From an uncultured Eubacteriales bacterium (GTDB taxonomy: Bacteria; Bacillota; Clostridia; Oscillospirales; Acutalibacteraceae): a stretch of DNA of 64,000 nucleotides. Below the pieces are notes generated by a model. The model was not told the DNA's origin. It saw only the letters and a list, made by a program, of their open reading frames with translations, and ran no database searches. Positions 26,042 to 35,794 of the stretch are shown here, one piece after another; position 1 is the first letter of the stretch; every line of letters begins with the position of its first letter. The DNA is taken from the NCBI GenBank assembly GCA_949292775.1, contig CASFBL010000005.1:1-64000 (forward strand), given 5' to 3'. A program made the position numbers and the translations under genes.

Positions 26042-28872
26042 TGGCAAGCAAAGATATTATTATTAAAGGTGCGCGTGAGCACAATTTGAAAAATATAGAT
26101 GTCCGCATTCCGCGCGATAAGCTGGTGGTGCTCACCGGGCTGTCGGGTTCGGGGAAGTCGTCGCTTGCCTTTGACACCATTTACGCCGAGGGGCAGCGCC
26201 GCTATGTTGAGTCGCTGTCGTCTTATGCGCGCCAGTTTTTAGGGCAAATGGAAAAACCGAACGTCGATTCGATTGACGGGCTTTCTCCGGCGATTTCCAT
26301 TGACCAGAAAACCACCTCTAAAAACCCGCGTTCCACCGTCGGCACAGTGACGGAAATCTATGACTATCTGCGCCTTTTGTATGCGCGTGTCGGCATTCCG
26401 CACTGCCCGGTGTGCGGACGGGAAATCGTCCGCCAGTCGGTGGACAGCATCGTGGACCGTGTGCTTGCCATGGAAGCCGGGACAAAGGTGCAAATCATGG
26501 CGCCGGTCGTCCGCGGGCGGAAAGGCGAGCATCAGAAAGAACTGGACGCGGCGCGCCGTTCCGGCTTTGTGCGCGTGCGTGTGGACGGCAATCTTTACGA
26601 TTTGTCGGAAGAAATCAAACTCGAAAAAAACAATAAACACAATATTGAGGTCATCGTTGACCGCTTGGTGATTGCCCCGGAAATCCGCAGCCGCTTGGCG
26701 GATTCGATTGAAACTGCGACAGCGCTTACAAACGGCACGGTGATTGTCAATGTGCTCGACGGCGAGGACATGCTGTTTTCACAGAATTACGCGTGCCCGG
26801 AGCACGATATTTCCGTCGATGAGCTCACACCGCGGATGTTCTCGTTTAACAATCCGTTCGGCGCATGCGAAACCTGCACGGGGCTTGGCGTGTTCTTAAA
26901 AGTTGACCCCGATTTGATAATTCCGAATAAAAAGCTGTCTATCCGCGACGGCGCAATTCGCGCAAGCGGCTGGTCCAACGCCGAGGGCGGCACCATAGCG
27001 CAAATGTATTACGAAGCGCTCGGCAAAAAATACGGCTTTACGCTTGACACGCCGATTTGTGACTTCTCCAAAAAGGCGCTCGATGCGCTGCTCTATGGCA
27101 CCAAAGGGCAAAAGCTCAAAATGGTGCGTAAAAATGTTTATGGTACCGGCAGTTATGAAGCGGCGTTTGAGGGCATTGTCAACAATATGGAGCGCCGCTA
27201 TAAAGAATCCACAAGCGACTGGGCACGCTGGGAAATTGAACAAGTGATGAAAGCCTGCGACTGCCCGGACTGCCACGGTGCGCGCTTAAAGCCGGTCACG
27301 CTCGGCGTGACGGTCGGCGGCATCAATATTTATGAATTTACAAAGATGTCGATTACCAAAGAGCTTGCCTTTTTGGATACGCTGGAGTTGTCCGCGCGTG
27401 AGCAGATGATTGCCGAACAGATTTTAAAAGAAATCCGAAGCCGCCTGCAGTTCCTTTCGAGCGTCGGGCTCGAATACCTGACCCTTGCGCGCGCTTCCGG
27501 CACACTGTCCGGTGGCGAAAGCCAGCGTATTCGGTTGGCGACGCAAATCGGTTCGTCCTTAATGGGCGTTTTGTATATCCTTGACGAACCGAGCATCGGG
27601 CTTCATCAACGCGACAACGAAAAACTGCTCGGCACTTTAAAACACCTGCGCGACCTTGGCAATACGCTGATTGTCGTTGAACATGACGAAGACACGATGT
27701 ATGCCGCCGATTATATTGTAGATATCGGCCCCGGCGCCGGTGTGCACGGCGGCAATGTGGTCTGTGCCGGTACAGTTGAGGATATAAAAGCTTGCCCGGA
27801 TTCTATCACAGGGCAGTATTTAAGCGGAAAACGCAAAATCCTTGTGCCTGAAAAACGGCGACCCGGCAACGGCAAAGAGCTTGTTGTGCGCAAGGCGGCG
27901 GAAAACAACCTGAAAAATATCGATGTCCATTTCCCGTTGGGCAAATTTATTGCCGTCACCGGCGTTTCCGGCTCGGGCAAATCGTCGCTTGTCAATGAGA
28001 TTCTCTACAAACACCTTGCCAATGAATTAAACGGCGCGAAAAAGCCCATGGGCAAGCACAAAGATATTTTGGGGCTTGAAAATCTCGACAAGGTCGTCGA
28101 TATTGACCAGTCGCCCATAGGCCGTACACCGCGGTCGAACCCCGCGACTTATACCGGCGTATTCACTGACATCCGCAACCTGTTCGCCCAAACCCAAGAC
28201 GCCAAAATGCGCGGCTTTTCGCCGAGCCGGTTCTCGTTTAATGTCAAAGGCGGGCGTTGTGAAGCTTGTCAAGGCGACGGCATTGTGAAAATCGAAATGC
28301 ATTTCCTTGCCGATATTTATGTGCCCTGCGATGTTTGTAAGGGTGCGCGCTTCAACCGTGAAACGCTTGAGGTCAAATATAAAGGCAAGTCGATTTACGA
28401 TGTGCTGGAAATGACCATAGAAGAAGCCATGCAGTTTTTTGAGCCGATTCCCAAAATCTACCGCAAGCTGAAAACGATATATGATGTGGGCCTCGGTTAT
28501 GTCAAACTCGGACAGCCGGCAACCACGCTTTCCGGCGGTGAGGCGCAGCGCGTGAAGCTTTCGACAGAGCTTTCCCGCCGCGCGACAGGGCGCACGATTT
28601 ATATTTTGGATGAGCCGACAACCGGCCTACACACCGCCGATGTGCACCGCCTTATCGATGTTTTGCAGCAGCTTGTGGACGGCGGCAATACCGTGGTTGT
28701 CATTGAGCACAACCTGGATGTCATTAAGGTTGCCGACCACATTATTGACTTAGGCCCCGAGGGTGGCGACAACGGCGGCACGATTGTCGCCGAAGGTACG
28801 CCCGAAGAAGTTGCAAAATGCAAAAAATCCTACACCGGCCGCTATTTAAAACCCCTTTTAGAGAAAAAATAA
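26041..28872 (+). CDS. uvrA: excinuclease ABC subunit A
   Basis: 943-residue damage-recognition ATPase with two ABC modules: Walker [15 protein letters not shown] (about 33) and [13 protein letters not shown] (about 641), signatures [12 protein letters not shown] and [12 protein letters not shown], and zinc motifs [26 protein letters not shown] and CEACQGDG. It loads UvrB on damaged DNA. Translation is coupled to uvrB; both follow the LexA box. Confidence 0.98.
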   Translation: MASKDIIIKGAREHNLKNIDVRIPRDKLVVLTGLSGSGKSSLAFDTIYAEGQRRYVESLSSYARQFLGQMEKPNVDSIDGLSPAISIDQKTTSKNPRSTVGTVTEIYDYLRLLYARVGIPHCPVCGREIVRQSVDSIVDRVLAMEAGTKVQIMAPVVRGRKGEHQKELDAARRSGFVRVRVDGNLYDLSEEIKLEKNNKHNIEVIVDRLVIAPEIRSRLADSIETATALTNGTVIVNVLDGEDMLFSQNYACPEHDISVDELTPRMFSFNNPFGACETCTGLGVFLKVDPDLIIPNKKLSIRDGAIRASGWSNAEGGTIAQMYYEALGKKYGFTLDTPICDFSKKALDALLYGTKGQKLKMVRKNVYGTGSYEAAFEGIVNNMERRYKESTSDWARWEIEQVMKACDCPDCHGARLKPVTLGVTVGGINIYEFTKMSITKELAFLDTLELSAREQMIAEQILKEIRSRLQFLSSVGLEYLTLARASGTLSGGESQRIRLATQIGSSLMGVLYILDEPSIGLHQRDNEKLLGTLKHLRDLGNTLIVVEHDEDTMYAADYIVDIGPGAGVHGGNVVCAGTVEDIKACPDSITGQYLSGKRKILVPEKRRPGNGKELVVRKAAENNLKNIDVHFPLGKFIAVTGVSGSGKSSLVNEILYKHLANELNGAKKPMGKHKDILGLENLDKVVDIDQSPIGRTPRSNPATYTGVFTDIRNLFAQTQDAKMRGFSPSRFSFNVKGGRCEACQGDGIVKIEMHFLADIYVPCDVCKGARFNRETLEVKYKGKSIYDVLEMTIEEAMQFFEPIPKIYRKLKTIYDVGLGYVKLGQPATTLSGGEAQRVKLSTELSRRATGRTIYILDEPTTGLHTADVHRLIDVLQQLVDGGNTVVVIEHNLDVIKVADHIIDLGPEGGDNGGTIVAEGTPEEVAKCKKSYTGRYLKPLLEKK

Positions 28873-28885
28873 AATGCCAAAATAA

Positions 28886-28925
28886 AAAGCGCACCCCGGA
28901 AGAGCAAAGCTCTAACCGGGGTGCT
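28886..28925. terminator. terminator between uvrA and the ABC permease gene
   Basis: GCACCCCGG (28891-28899) pairs with CCGGGGTGC (28916-28924), with an inner AGAGC/GCTCT stem. On the minus strand a T-rich run (TTTTTATTTT) follows, so it mainly ends the minus-strand transcript; on the plus strand the tail is weak. Confidence 0.75.
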
Positions 28926-28951
28926 ATTGTTGTGGGGGGAGTGGTTAAAAT

Positions 28952-31492
28952 TTAGTTGATTTCCGTTTTCAGCGTGTCTACAATCGTGTCTTTTTTGACT
29001 TTCGAGGTTGCGTACCACATTGACATGCCGACAATGAGGAACACTGCCAAAATTACGCCGAGGTAGATGCGCCAGTCCGGGTAAAATGCGATGTCAAATG
29101 AGCCGGAAACCAAAATCTGCTGCATCAGATAAGAACACAGAAGCCCGAGCGGCAACCCGAAAATGAGCGCTTTCAAGCCGTAAAACAGGCTTTCAAAACG
29201 GAGCATTCGGTTAAAGCCTTTCGGCGTAACGCCTACTGATTTGAGCATGGCAAATTCCTTGCGCCGCAAATCAATACTCGTCGAAACCGTGTTGAAGATA
29301 TTGGCAACGGAAATCAGCGCCATCAGTGTGATAAAGCCATAGAGGAATACCCGCATAATCAGCGTTGTGGAATTCATCATTTCTATGGAGCTTACCATAT
29401 CAAATACGCCGCTGTCTGCATAATTTCCGTTTTCCAAAAGATCTTGCAAATTCTCTGTGAGGGCTTCGTGCTTGGTGGTTTCAAAACCAAATGTATAGAT
29501 GCCGCCGAACACATCAAACCCGGTCTTTTCTGCCGCACTGACCGGCGCGAACGCCATAACATATATCGGTGCAGCTAAATTATAGACATAACTCGTGCTG
29601 CGGTAGGGGACGAGCGCGCCGACGGTGAGTTCGGTCACCGGGTCGTTGACATCTCGCGTGGAGGAAAGTTTGGTGCCGATAACGCTGCCCGAAAAGATTT
29701 TCGCTGCGTTGCTTGTGTGTTCCAGGCTGTTCATCACCACCATGGAGTCGCCTTTGTAAAACGGTTGGGGGTTGATGCCGTTTTCTTCGCACATCGCGTT
29801 GAAATCCGCATCGTCCACATAACAAAGATAGAGCACAAACCCGCCCTCATCTTTTGAAAACATATGGTCATAGCCGTTGACAAAGTTGTCTGTTGCCGTG
29901 GTGAGCCCCGTGCCGTAAACATAGTTGACGCTGTACATTTTATCAAAATAGCCGAGTGCTTCGGCTTCTTTTTGGAAATGGTCTTTGTCCTGTGTGTTGA
30001 CATAAGCATATACCTGATAGGGATTATCCGTAGAAAGTCTGGTTGCCTCTGAAAACATATCACAGAAGGAATAGACCGACAAAAACAACACAATGGAGAG
30101 CGCCAAAGAAACCGTAATCACGCGGGATTTGCGTCCGTTGCGCTTCATATTTTTATAAGCGAGCTCGCCCTCATATCCAAAGATTTTGCGAATCAAAACC
30201 GGGGCGTGCAGCTTTTTTGCCTTGACGCGCACATCGTTGTTTTGTCGCAGGGCGTCAATGGGTGTGGTACGCGAAGCGCGCCGTGCCGGGATATAGGCGG
30301 AAATCGCAATGGTGATGATGCTCAAAAGCGCGATAACCGGGATAATCCACCACGGGAAAGACAGTGTAAAATGCGTATTTTCATAGTTCAGACCGGATTT
30401 TGCAAATACCGGCTCTAACAGGCGGAAGGTGACTGCCATGCCGCCGATACCGGCCAAAAAACCGAGTGGAATGCCAAAGGCGCCGAGCACAGCCCCCTCA
30501 AAATAGACCGAGCGGCGTTTCTGTGCCTTGGTTGCGCCGACCGACGCGAGCATGCCGAGATACCTTGAGCGCTCTGAAACCGAAATGCCGAACGCGTTGT
30601 AAATCAGCATCACGGACGCAATCATGATAATCATCATAATCACGCTGCTGAAAGAGAGCAGGGTAACCATTGTCGCGTCGCTTTCCAACACAATGTAGTT
30701 GTAGCGAAACAGCTCAACATGTAGGTTGTAATCGGGCGCAATACCGGCTTTTGTCAGCGCATTTTTCAAAATATCCAGTGTGCCGCGGTCAAGCGTTTTG
30801 GCGGTCAGATAAACTTCGCCGCCTTCTATTTCTTTTTCACTAAGTCCTCGAAAAACGCTTGTGCTGCCGCTTGGCATATTGTTGCTTTCAGCAATGCCAA
30901 CCAAAGTAAACGCCGCCGACCCGCTGCTTTCAAATGCCTCGCCTACAGCGTAGGCACCGGTGATTTGCAAAGCGTTACCGGCCTCGTCTTTCACCAACCG
31001 GGAGCCGAGCTCCAGCTGTACCGTGTCGCCGATTTGCCAAGAAAGCTCGTTCTTTTCCAAAAATTCGCGGGTTACAACAATTTCGTTTTCATTGCTCGGT
31101 AAATTGCCGGTGTAGTTTGCTGTAAACATCGCGCTGAAATAGTCCCGGTTGCCTGCCAGCATATCGCCGACGCAGACAGAAGCCTTTTTGCCGGAATCTA
31201 CGCGAACGGCGGCTTTGTCGCCGAGTTCCAGTGTTTTGCAAACGCCGACATATTGCAAATCTTCGTTTTGTTCGAGTTTTTCAATTTGCCCCGCGTCGGC
31301 ATTTTCCACTTCTATGTGCCAGTTGCCGCCGGTGTAAGCTTCACTTTGCGCAAAGACATGGATAAGGGAAGTCACCGAAACACAGGTCGCCGTTATCATT
31401 GCCACGGAAATAATGATGCCGATAATGGTAATGACCGTTCGTTTTTTGTTTTCCTGTAAGTGCCGTAATGTCAGCTTGTTGATGATTTTCAT
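28952..31492 (-). CDS. FtsX/MacB-type ABC transporter permease
   Basis: 846 residues. One N-terminal helix (about 18-42), a large extracytoplasmic region (about 45-265), a three-helix FtsX core (about 270-410), a second start-like helix after EGELAYKNMKRNGRKSR (about 450-470), a second outer region (about 480-710) and a final three-helix core. Such double-FtsX permeases do not import solutes; relatives export or detach antimicrobial peptides or lipids. It overlaps the ATPase gene by one base and sits downstream of a two-component pair, a set typical of cell-envelope stress or bacteriocin resistance loci. Confidence 0.85.
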   Translation of the reverse strand: MKIINKLTLRHLQENKKRTVITIIGIIISVAMITATCVSVTSLIHVFAQSEAYTGGNWHIEVENADAGQIEKLEQNEDLQYVGVCKTLELGDKAAVRVDSGKKASVCVGDMLAGNRDYFSAMFTANYTGNLPSNENEIVVTREFLEKNELSWQIGDTVQLELGSRLVKDEAGNALQITGAYAVGEAFESSGSAAFTLVGIAESNNMPSGSTSVFRGLSEKEIEGGEVYLTAKTLDRGTLDILKNALTKAGIAPDYNLHVELFRYNYIVLESDATMVTLLSFSSVIMMIIMIASVMLIYNAFGISVSERSRYLGMLASVGATKAQKRRSVYFEGAVLGAFGIPLGFLAGIGGMAVTFRLLEPVFAKSGLNYENTHFTLSFPWWIIPVIALLSIITIAISAYIPARRASRTTPIDALRQNNDVRVKAKKLHAPVLIRKIFGYEGELAYKNMKRNGRKSRVITVSLALSIVLFLSVYSFCDMFSEATRLSTDNPYQVYAYVNTQDKDHFQKEAEALGYFDKMYSVNYVYGTGLTTATDNFVNGYDHMFSKDEGGFVLYLCYVDDADFNAMCEENGINPQPFYKGDSMVVMNSLEHTSNAAKIFSGSVIGTKLSSTRDVNDPVTELTVGALVPYRSTSYVYNLAAPIYVMAFAPVSAAEKTGFDVFGGIYTFGFETTKHEALTENLQDLLENGNYADSGVFDMVSSIEMMNSTTLIMRVFLYGFITLMALISVANIFNTVSTSIDLRRKEFAMLKSVGVTPKGFNRMLRFESLFYGLKALIFGLPLGLLCSYLMQQILVSGSFDIAFYPDWRIYLGVILAVFLIVGMSMWYATSKVKKDTIVDTLKTEIN

Positions 31493-32172
31493 TACGCACG
31501 CACCTCGTCTCTGACGATTTTACCGTCTTCAACCGAAATGATGCGGTCGGCGGAAAGGGCGATGCGCTCGTCATGCGTGATAATGACAACCGTCTGGTTG
31601 TTTTCTCGGTTGAAACGCCGCAAAAGCGCAATAATCTCGCGGCTGTTTTCGCTGTCCAAGTTGCCGGTCGGTTCGTCGGCAAGCACCAGCGCCGGATTGT
31701 TGACCAGCGCGCGGCCGATGGATACGCGCTGCTGCTGACCGCCGGAAAGCTGGTTCGGCAGGTGCCCCAGCCGCTCACCAAGCCCCAGCGTTGCAACAAG
31801 CGAACGGATTTGCTGTTTGTCAGGTTTTCGGCCGTCCAAAAGCAGGGGAAGCGTCAGATTTTCTTCCACCGTCAAAATGGGAAGCAGGTTATAAAACTGA
31901 TAGATAAGTCCGATTTGCCGTCTGCGGAAAATCGCGAGCGCGGTTTCGTCCAATTTGCTGATGTCTGTGCCGCCGATTTGCACGCTGCCGGAGGTTGGGG
32001 TGTCCACGCCGCCTAAAATATGCAGTAAAGTGGATTTGCCCGAGCCGGAAGGTCCGACGATTGCTACGAATTGCCCTTGCGGAATGCTAAAAGAAACATT
32101 GTCGAGCGCGCGGACTTCTGTGTCACCTTTGCCGTAGATTTTGGTTAAGTTTTCAACTTTTACAATTTCCAT
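31492..32172 (-). CDS. ABC transporter ATPase (MacB/LolD-like)
   Basis: 226-residue ABC ATPase of the o228/MacB type: Walker A GPSGSGKSTLLHILGG, signature LSGGQQQRVSIGRAL, Walker B LVLADEPTGNLDSENSRE, switch His in VIITHDERIA. ATG 32172 is chosen because GAAAGGAG is 8-15 bases upstream; the frame can be extended to 32208 but without support. Partner of the FtsX-type permease. A -10-like TAAGAT (32218-32213) and a box at 32237-32252 lie in front. Confidence 0.93.
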   Translation of the reverse strand: MEIVKVENLTKIYGKGDTEVRALDNVSFSIPQGQFVAIVGPSGSGKSTLLHILGGVDTPTSGSVQIGGTDISKLDETALAIFRRRQIGLIYQFYNLLPILTVEENLTLPLLLDGRKPDKQQIRSLVATLGLGERLGHLPNQLSGGQQQRVSIGRALVNNPALVLADEPTGNLDSENSREIIALLRRFNRENNQTVVIITHDERIALSADRIISVEDGKIVRDEVRA

Positions 32173-32236
32173 AATGCTTTTCTCCTTTCGATGCCTTAAA
32201 GATACCAAACCAATCTTACAGCTCGGTGAAAATCAA

Positions 32237-32252
32237 ATAACAGTTTTGTCAC
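32237..32252. promoter_or_regulatory. candidate response-regulator box before the ABC genes
   Basis: On the minus strand GTGACAAAACTGTTAT, which matches 13 of 16 positions of the box at 33967-33982 in front of the response regulator. A -10-like TAAGAT lies 18 bases downstream, so the box occupies the -35 position, as for an activator. It overlaps the end of the kinase gene. Confidence 0.55.
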
Positions 32253-33244
32253 ACAATGGTTTTATAAAATTTGATGCAAAATTCTGTGCCGACGCCCTCG
32301 CGGCTTTTCACTTCGATTTCGCCGTGCTCGCGGCCGAAAATCGTCTTGGAAAGCGCAAGCCCGATGCCTACGCTGTCTGCCGAAGCATTTTTGCCGTGAT
32401 AAAACCGCTCAAAAATGTGGGGCAGCTCATCTTTCGGAATGCCACAGCCATCATCGGTAATGCGCAGAACATCGTAAATTGTCGTGCTTTCGGTGGAAAG
32501 CGTCAGAACGCCGCCGTCTTGCATGTGCTCCAGACAGTTCTTCAAAATGTTGCCCACTGCCTCCGCGCTCCAGTTCTCGTCCCCGGTAAAAACAAAATCT
32601 TTCACACCGCTTTGCAATATTTTTATGTTGCGAAGATCGGCTGTGATAAGAAAAGGGTTCAGCGCCTTTTTAAGCACTGAAGAAATGTGTACCGGTTCTT
32701 CGCGGAATTCCGCTGTGCCGGCGTCAAGCTTGGAAATTTTCAAAAGCGTAATAATCAGCCAGTTCATTTTTTCGGTCTGGCTTTCAATGGCGCTTGTGAA
32801 TTTTTCGCACTTTTCAGGGTCGGTTTCGGTTTTCAATAAATCGCACATCATCGTAATTGATGTGAGCGGTGTTTTTAACTGGTGCGAAATGTCGGCAAGT
32901 GATTCGGACAAATAGGTTTTGTCTTTCCGAAGCGCGTCATTCTGTGAATTCAAAAGCAGCATGATTTTATACAGATTGTTTTTGAGAATGGAAAGCTCGC
33001 CCTCTGCGTTGTCGGGCACATCCAGCCGAAACACCCCGGCGCAAACATCAGAAAGATAGTTGTTTAAGCGCTCAATATCCCGATAGCGCCGGCGGGTATA
33101 GGCAGCATAAATCCCTATGGAACCCCCACCCGCCAAAAGACAAAGCCCTGCTGCCGGGAGACTGAAGAATGCGCAAAGCGCAGAAAATACAAGCGTTACA
33201 CCGCATACAAGCAAAATTGAATTTCTAAAATCCTTGTTAATCAT
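32249..33244 (-). CDS. sensor histidine kinase, intramembrane-sensing type
   Basis: 331 residues. Two close N-terminal helices (about 8-28 and 30-48) with almost no outside loop, then a HAMP-like linker, DHp domain with LADISHQLKTPLTS (phospho-His), and an ATPase domain with NILKNCLEHM (N box), DDGCGIPKDELP (G1) and GIGLALSKTIF (G2). Kinases that lack an outside sensor and sit beside an FtsX-type ABC transporter (BceS type) usually sense through that transporter. The start overlaps the response regulator by 8 bases. Confidence 0.9.
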   Translation of the reverse strand: MINKDFRNSILLVCGVTLVFSALCAFFSLPAAGLCLLAGGGSIGIYAAYTRRRYRDIERLNNYLSDVCAGVFRLDVPDNAEGELSILKNNLYKIMLLLNSQNDALRKDKTYLSESLADISHQLKTPLTSITMMCDLLKTETDPEKCEKFTSAIESQTEKMNWLIITLLKISKLDAGTAEFREEPVHISSVLKKALNPFLITADLRNIKILQSGVKDFVFTGDENWSAEAVGNILKNCLEHMQDGGVLTLSTESTTIYDVLRITDDGCGIPKDELPHIFERFYHGKNASADSVGIGLALSKTIFGREHGEIEVKSREGVGTEFCIKFYKTIV

Positions 33245-33914
33245 TTTCTATCACATACCCCATGCCGCGGACCGTCCGAATAATCGATGGATTTTCCGGT
33301 TCGTCCTCGATTTTATCCCGCAGGCGCTTAATATATACGGTCAGCGTGTTGTCGTTGACAAAGTCGCCTGCAACATCCCAAATGTTTTCCAAAAGCGCGG
33401 TGCGGGAAAGAATGTGCCCGCGGTTGTTTAAAAGAATCAGTAAAAGCCGGTATTCCATCGCAGTCAAAATGATCTCTTTGCCGTCTTTAAAAACCTTGGC
33501 TTCCCCGGTGCGGATTTCTAAATTTTTAATGTGTACGCTACCGTCCGGGCTGTCCATTTTACACCGCCGCATGACGCTTTTCATGCGTGCAAGCAGCTCT
33601 TTGATACGAAACGGTTTAGAAATATAGTCGTCTGCGCCAAGCTCCAGCCCCATGACTACATTTACTTCGTCATCATAGGCTGTTAAAAACAACACGGGCG
33701 CGTCTGTCTTTTGCCGAATTGCCTTGCAAACATCATAGCCGCTGCCGTCCGGCAAGGTCAAATCCAAAATATATAAGGAAAATGCTTTTTCTTTGACCAG
33801 CTTAAGCGCTTCTCCAACGGTTGTCGCAATCGTCGTTTGATACCCCTCGTTTTCCAGCGCGTAGGAAAGCCCCATGCCAATCGCCGCGTCGTCCTCTAAA
33901 ATAAAAACTTCCAT
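33237..33914 (-). CDS. OmpR/PhoB-family response regulator
   Basis: 225 residues: receiver domain (1-115) with acidic pocket EDD, phospho-acceptor Asp in LYILDLTLPDGSG and Lys in SKPFRIKEL; C-terminal winged helix (about 130-225) with EYRLLLILLNNRG and TVYIKRLRDKIE. ATG 33914 is chosen since GGGAGGCGAG lies just upstream; the frame reaching 34202 runs through an intergenic terminator. Probably autoregulated through the inverted repeat at 33967-33982. Confidence 0.92.
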   Translation of the reverse strand: MEVFILEDDAAIGMGLSYALENEGYQTTIATTVGEALKLVKEKAFSLYILDLTLPDGSGYDVCKAIRQKTDAPVLFLTAYDDEVNVVMGLELGADDYISKPFRIKELLARMKSVMRRCKMDSPDGSVHIKNLEIRTGEAKVFKDGKEIILTAMEYRLLLILLNNRGHILSRTALLENIWDVAGDFVNDNTLTVYIKRLRDKIEDEPENPSIIRTVRGMGYVIEND

Positions 33915-33938
33915 GCTCTCGCCTCCCATATACTTATT

Positions 33939-33982
33939 ATTGTACCACAAGGGAAGAAACGCTTCCATTACAAAACTGTAAT
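33939..33982 (-). promoter_or_regulatory. promoter and inverted-repeat operator of the response regulator
   Basis: On the minus strand an extended -10, TGGTACAAT (TACAAT at 33944-33939), has no good -35. Instead a perfect ATTACA-N4-TGTAAT repeat (33967-33982) lies 22 bases upstream of the -10. The same core, ACAAAACTGTNAT, recurs before the ABC genes. Confidence 0.55.
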
Positions 33983-33986
33983 ATAT

Positions 33987-34023
33987 AAAAAAGCCCCCGC
34001 CTGCCGAAATCGGCAGACAGGGG
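33987..34023 (-). terminator. intrinsic terminator of the FAD-oxidase operon
   Basis: On the minus strand CCCCTGTCTGCCGA, short loop, a nearly matching right arm ending in GGGGG, then CTTTTTT. Confidence 0.85.
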
Positions 34024-34042
34024 AGAAAACTGGAGGTAAATT

Positions 34043-35794
34043 TTAACGGTAATCCTTGCGCTCGTTTAAGAACTTCTTTTCTTCGGGGAGCAAATCGAGA
34101 CCAATCGTGCCGCCCGGATTCATCAAATAGTCGGGGTCGAAATATTCTTTCAGCACCTTGAATACGCCGTATTCCTTTTCGCCGATGTAGCCTTCCAGCC
34201 ACGGCGCAAACATCTTGCCGATGCCGTGGTGATGCGAAATTGCGGCGCCGGATTTTTGAATGGCGTCCAGAATGGTGGTGTGGTAGCGTTTGAATTCCGC
34301 CGCGTCGTTCATCTTGGTGATGAAAATGAAATAGAGGTTTGCGCCCTGCGGGTAGCAGTGCGACATATGCGTTGTGACCACGGTGTTCGGCAGCGCGTGG
34401 CAGACCTTGCGCACATCGCGGTGCACCTGCGCCATGTTCGACCAGTTAACTGTGCATTCCAGCGTGTCGGTAATGACGCTGAAATCCATCAGTGTGTCGC
34501 GCAGATACGGGTCGTTGAAACGGCCTTTTTCCCAGCTCTTGGTGACATAGCCGGTCATGGGCATTGCGCCGTATTTCAGTGCAATTTTGGCAATGTTCTT
34601 TGCAACATTGCGGGAGAAGCCTTTTTCACCGTCGGTAAAGCCCAAGAACATGCATCGCTCCATATCTTTGAAGCCGAATTTGTCCAAAATCGGTTCGAGC
34701 GGGGTTTCGTCGACATTGTAAAGCTTGAGCATCAGATGTGTTTCCTCGGGGTCAGACAGACGGAAAACGGAAGAGTAGCCGCATTCGCACTGCATCATTT
34801 CCCGTGCAGCTTCCATAGCGATTTCCCAGTTTTTAAACATATAGGAGAAACGCTTGCGGTTTTCAGGCATCCAGCGGAACACGCGCAGGGTGACTTCGGT
34901 CAATACGCCGAATGTGCCCTCCGAGCCCATCATGATTTGATTCAGGTTCGGACCGGTTGCCTCTCTCGGGTAGTGGCTTGTAACAATACGCCCAATCGGC
35001 GTTGCGTATTTCTGCGAAAGCACAATGTCGGTAATTGTGCCGTAATAGGTGCTGTTCTGACCGGCGCCGCGGGTGACCGTCCAGCCGCCGACGCTGCTGT
35101 ATTCAAAGGACTGCGGGAAATGGCCGCAGGTGTAAGCGCGTTTTGCACCAAACAGGGAGGGTGCGCTTTGAAGCGTCTCTTCAAGCTTCGGGCCGGACAT
35201 GCCCGCCTGCACGGTAATGGTCTGGTCAGTTTCGTTGAAACTAATTACCTTGTTAAACCGCTTGCGCATGTCAAGCGTCATGCCGCCCTTGACGGCTTCC
35301 ATGCCGCGGGTGACCGAGCTGCCGCCGCCGTAAACATAGAGCGGAATTTTATTTTCCACCGCATAGGCGACGAGCTGTTCCACCTGTTCCGTGGTGTCGG
35401 GGTAAACCACGACATCCGGAACATTTTCAATCTGTTTGTGGCGAAGCCGTAAAAGGTCATAGCCCGTGCAGCCGTAGGCAACGGCCAAACGCGGGTAATC
35501 CTCGGTTGTTACAAATTCGTCGCCGACGATTTTCTTGAGCGCTTCGACATGTTTCGGGTCGATTTTAGAAGGATAATCAGAAAGGTCAACTTTATCAAAG
35601 CCGATGTCGTCTGTGTAATCCTTAAAATCGTCGTCGGTCATTTTAAAGGTTTCTTTCATCAGCTTATAAAGCGATTCTTTGGGGTATTTGAAAAACTCCG
35701 GGTCGCCCCAGCGAAAAATAGAACGGTAGCTGCCTTCGGGCGCGGGGGTTAATACCCATTTCGGTTCAAAGCCTTTATACGGTTTGTTGCTCAT
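34043..35794 (-). CDS. FAD-binding oxidase, alkyl-DHAP-synthase-like
   Basis: 583 residues of the vanillyl-alcohol-oxidase/GlcD fold. The FAD-binding domain shows PDVVVYPDTTEQVEQLV and YVYGGGSSVTRG; the cap domain follows; near the C terminus SHHHGIGK is the histidine loop typical of alkyldihydroxyacetone-phosphate synthases, and FDPDYLMNPGG closes the fold. In eukaryotes the enzyme makes ether lipids; bacterial relatives beside glycerol-type kinases and GlpA-like dehydrogenases may oxidise a hydroxy acid or phospho-polyol. ATG at 35794 overlaps the kinase stop and has AAAGGAG upstream. Last gene of a five-gene operon. Substrate unknown. Confidence 0.82.
   Translation of the reverse strand: MSNKPYKGFEPKWVLTPAPEGSYRSIFRWGDPEFFKYPKESLYKLMKETFKMTDDDFKDYTDDIGFDKVDLSDYPSKIDPKHVEALKKIVGDEFVTTEDYPRLAVAYGCTGYDLLRLRHKQIENVPDVVVYPDTTEQVEQLVAYAVENKIPLYVYGGGSSVTRGMEAVKGGMTLDMRKRFNKVISFNETDQTITVQAGMSGPKLEETLQSAPSLFGAKRAYTCGHFPQSFEYSSVGGWTVTRGAGQNSTYYGTITDIVLSQKYATPIGRIVTSHYPREATGPNLNQIMMGSEGTFGVLTEVTLRVFRWMPENRKRFSYMFKNWEIAMEAAREMMQCECGYSSVFRLSDPEETHLMLKLYNVDETPLEPILDKFGFKDMERCMFLGFTDGEKGFSRNVAKNIAKIALKYGAMPMTGYVTKSWEKGRFNDPYLRDTLMDFSVITDTLECTVNWSNMAQVHRDVRKVCHALPNTVVTTHMSHCYPQGANLYFIFITKMNDAAEFKRYHTTILDAIQKSGAAISHHHGIGKMFAPWLEGYIGEKEYGVFKVLKEYFDPDYLMNPGGTIGLDLLPEEKKFLNERKDYR

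Noticed and set aside
33915-34202. N-terminal extension of the response regulator up to 34202
   Set aside because: The stretch covers a terminator, an operator-like repeat and the end of the neighbouring gene, and precedes a perfect receiver-domain start with its own ribosome site.
34226-35452. 408-codon plus-strand frame opposite the FAD oxidase
   Set aside because: Runs antisense to a clearly conserved flavoprotein, has no ribosome site and reads as a His/Val/Cys-rich composition typical of shadow frames.
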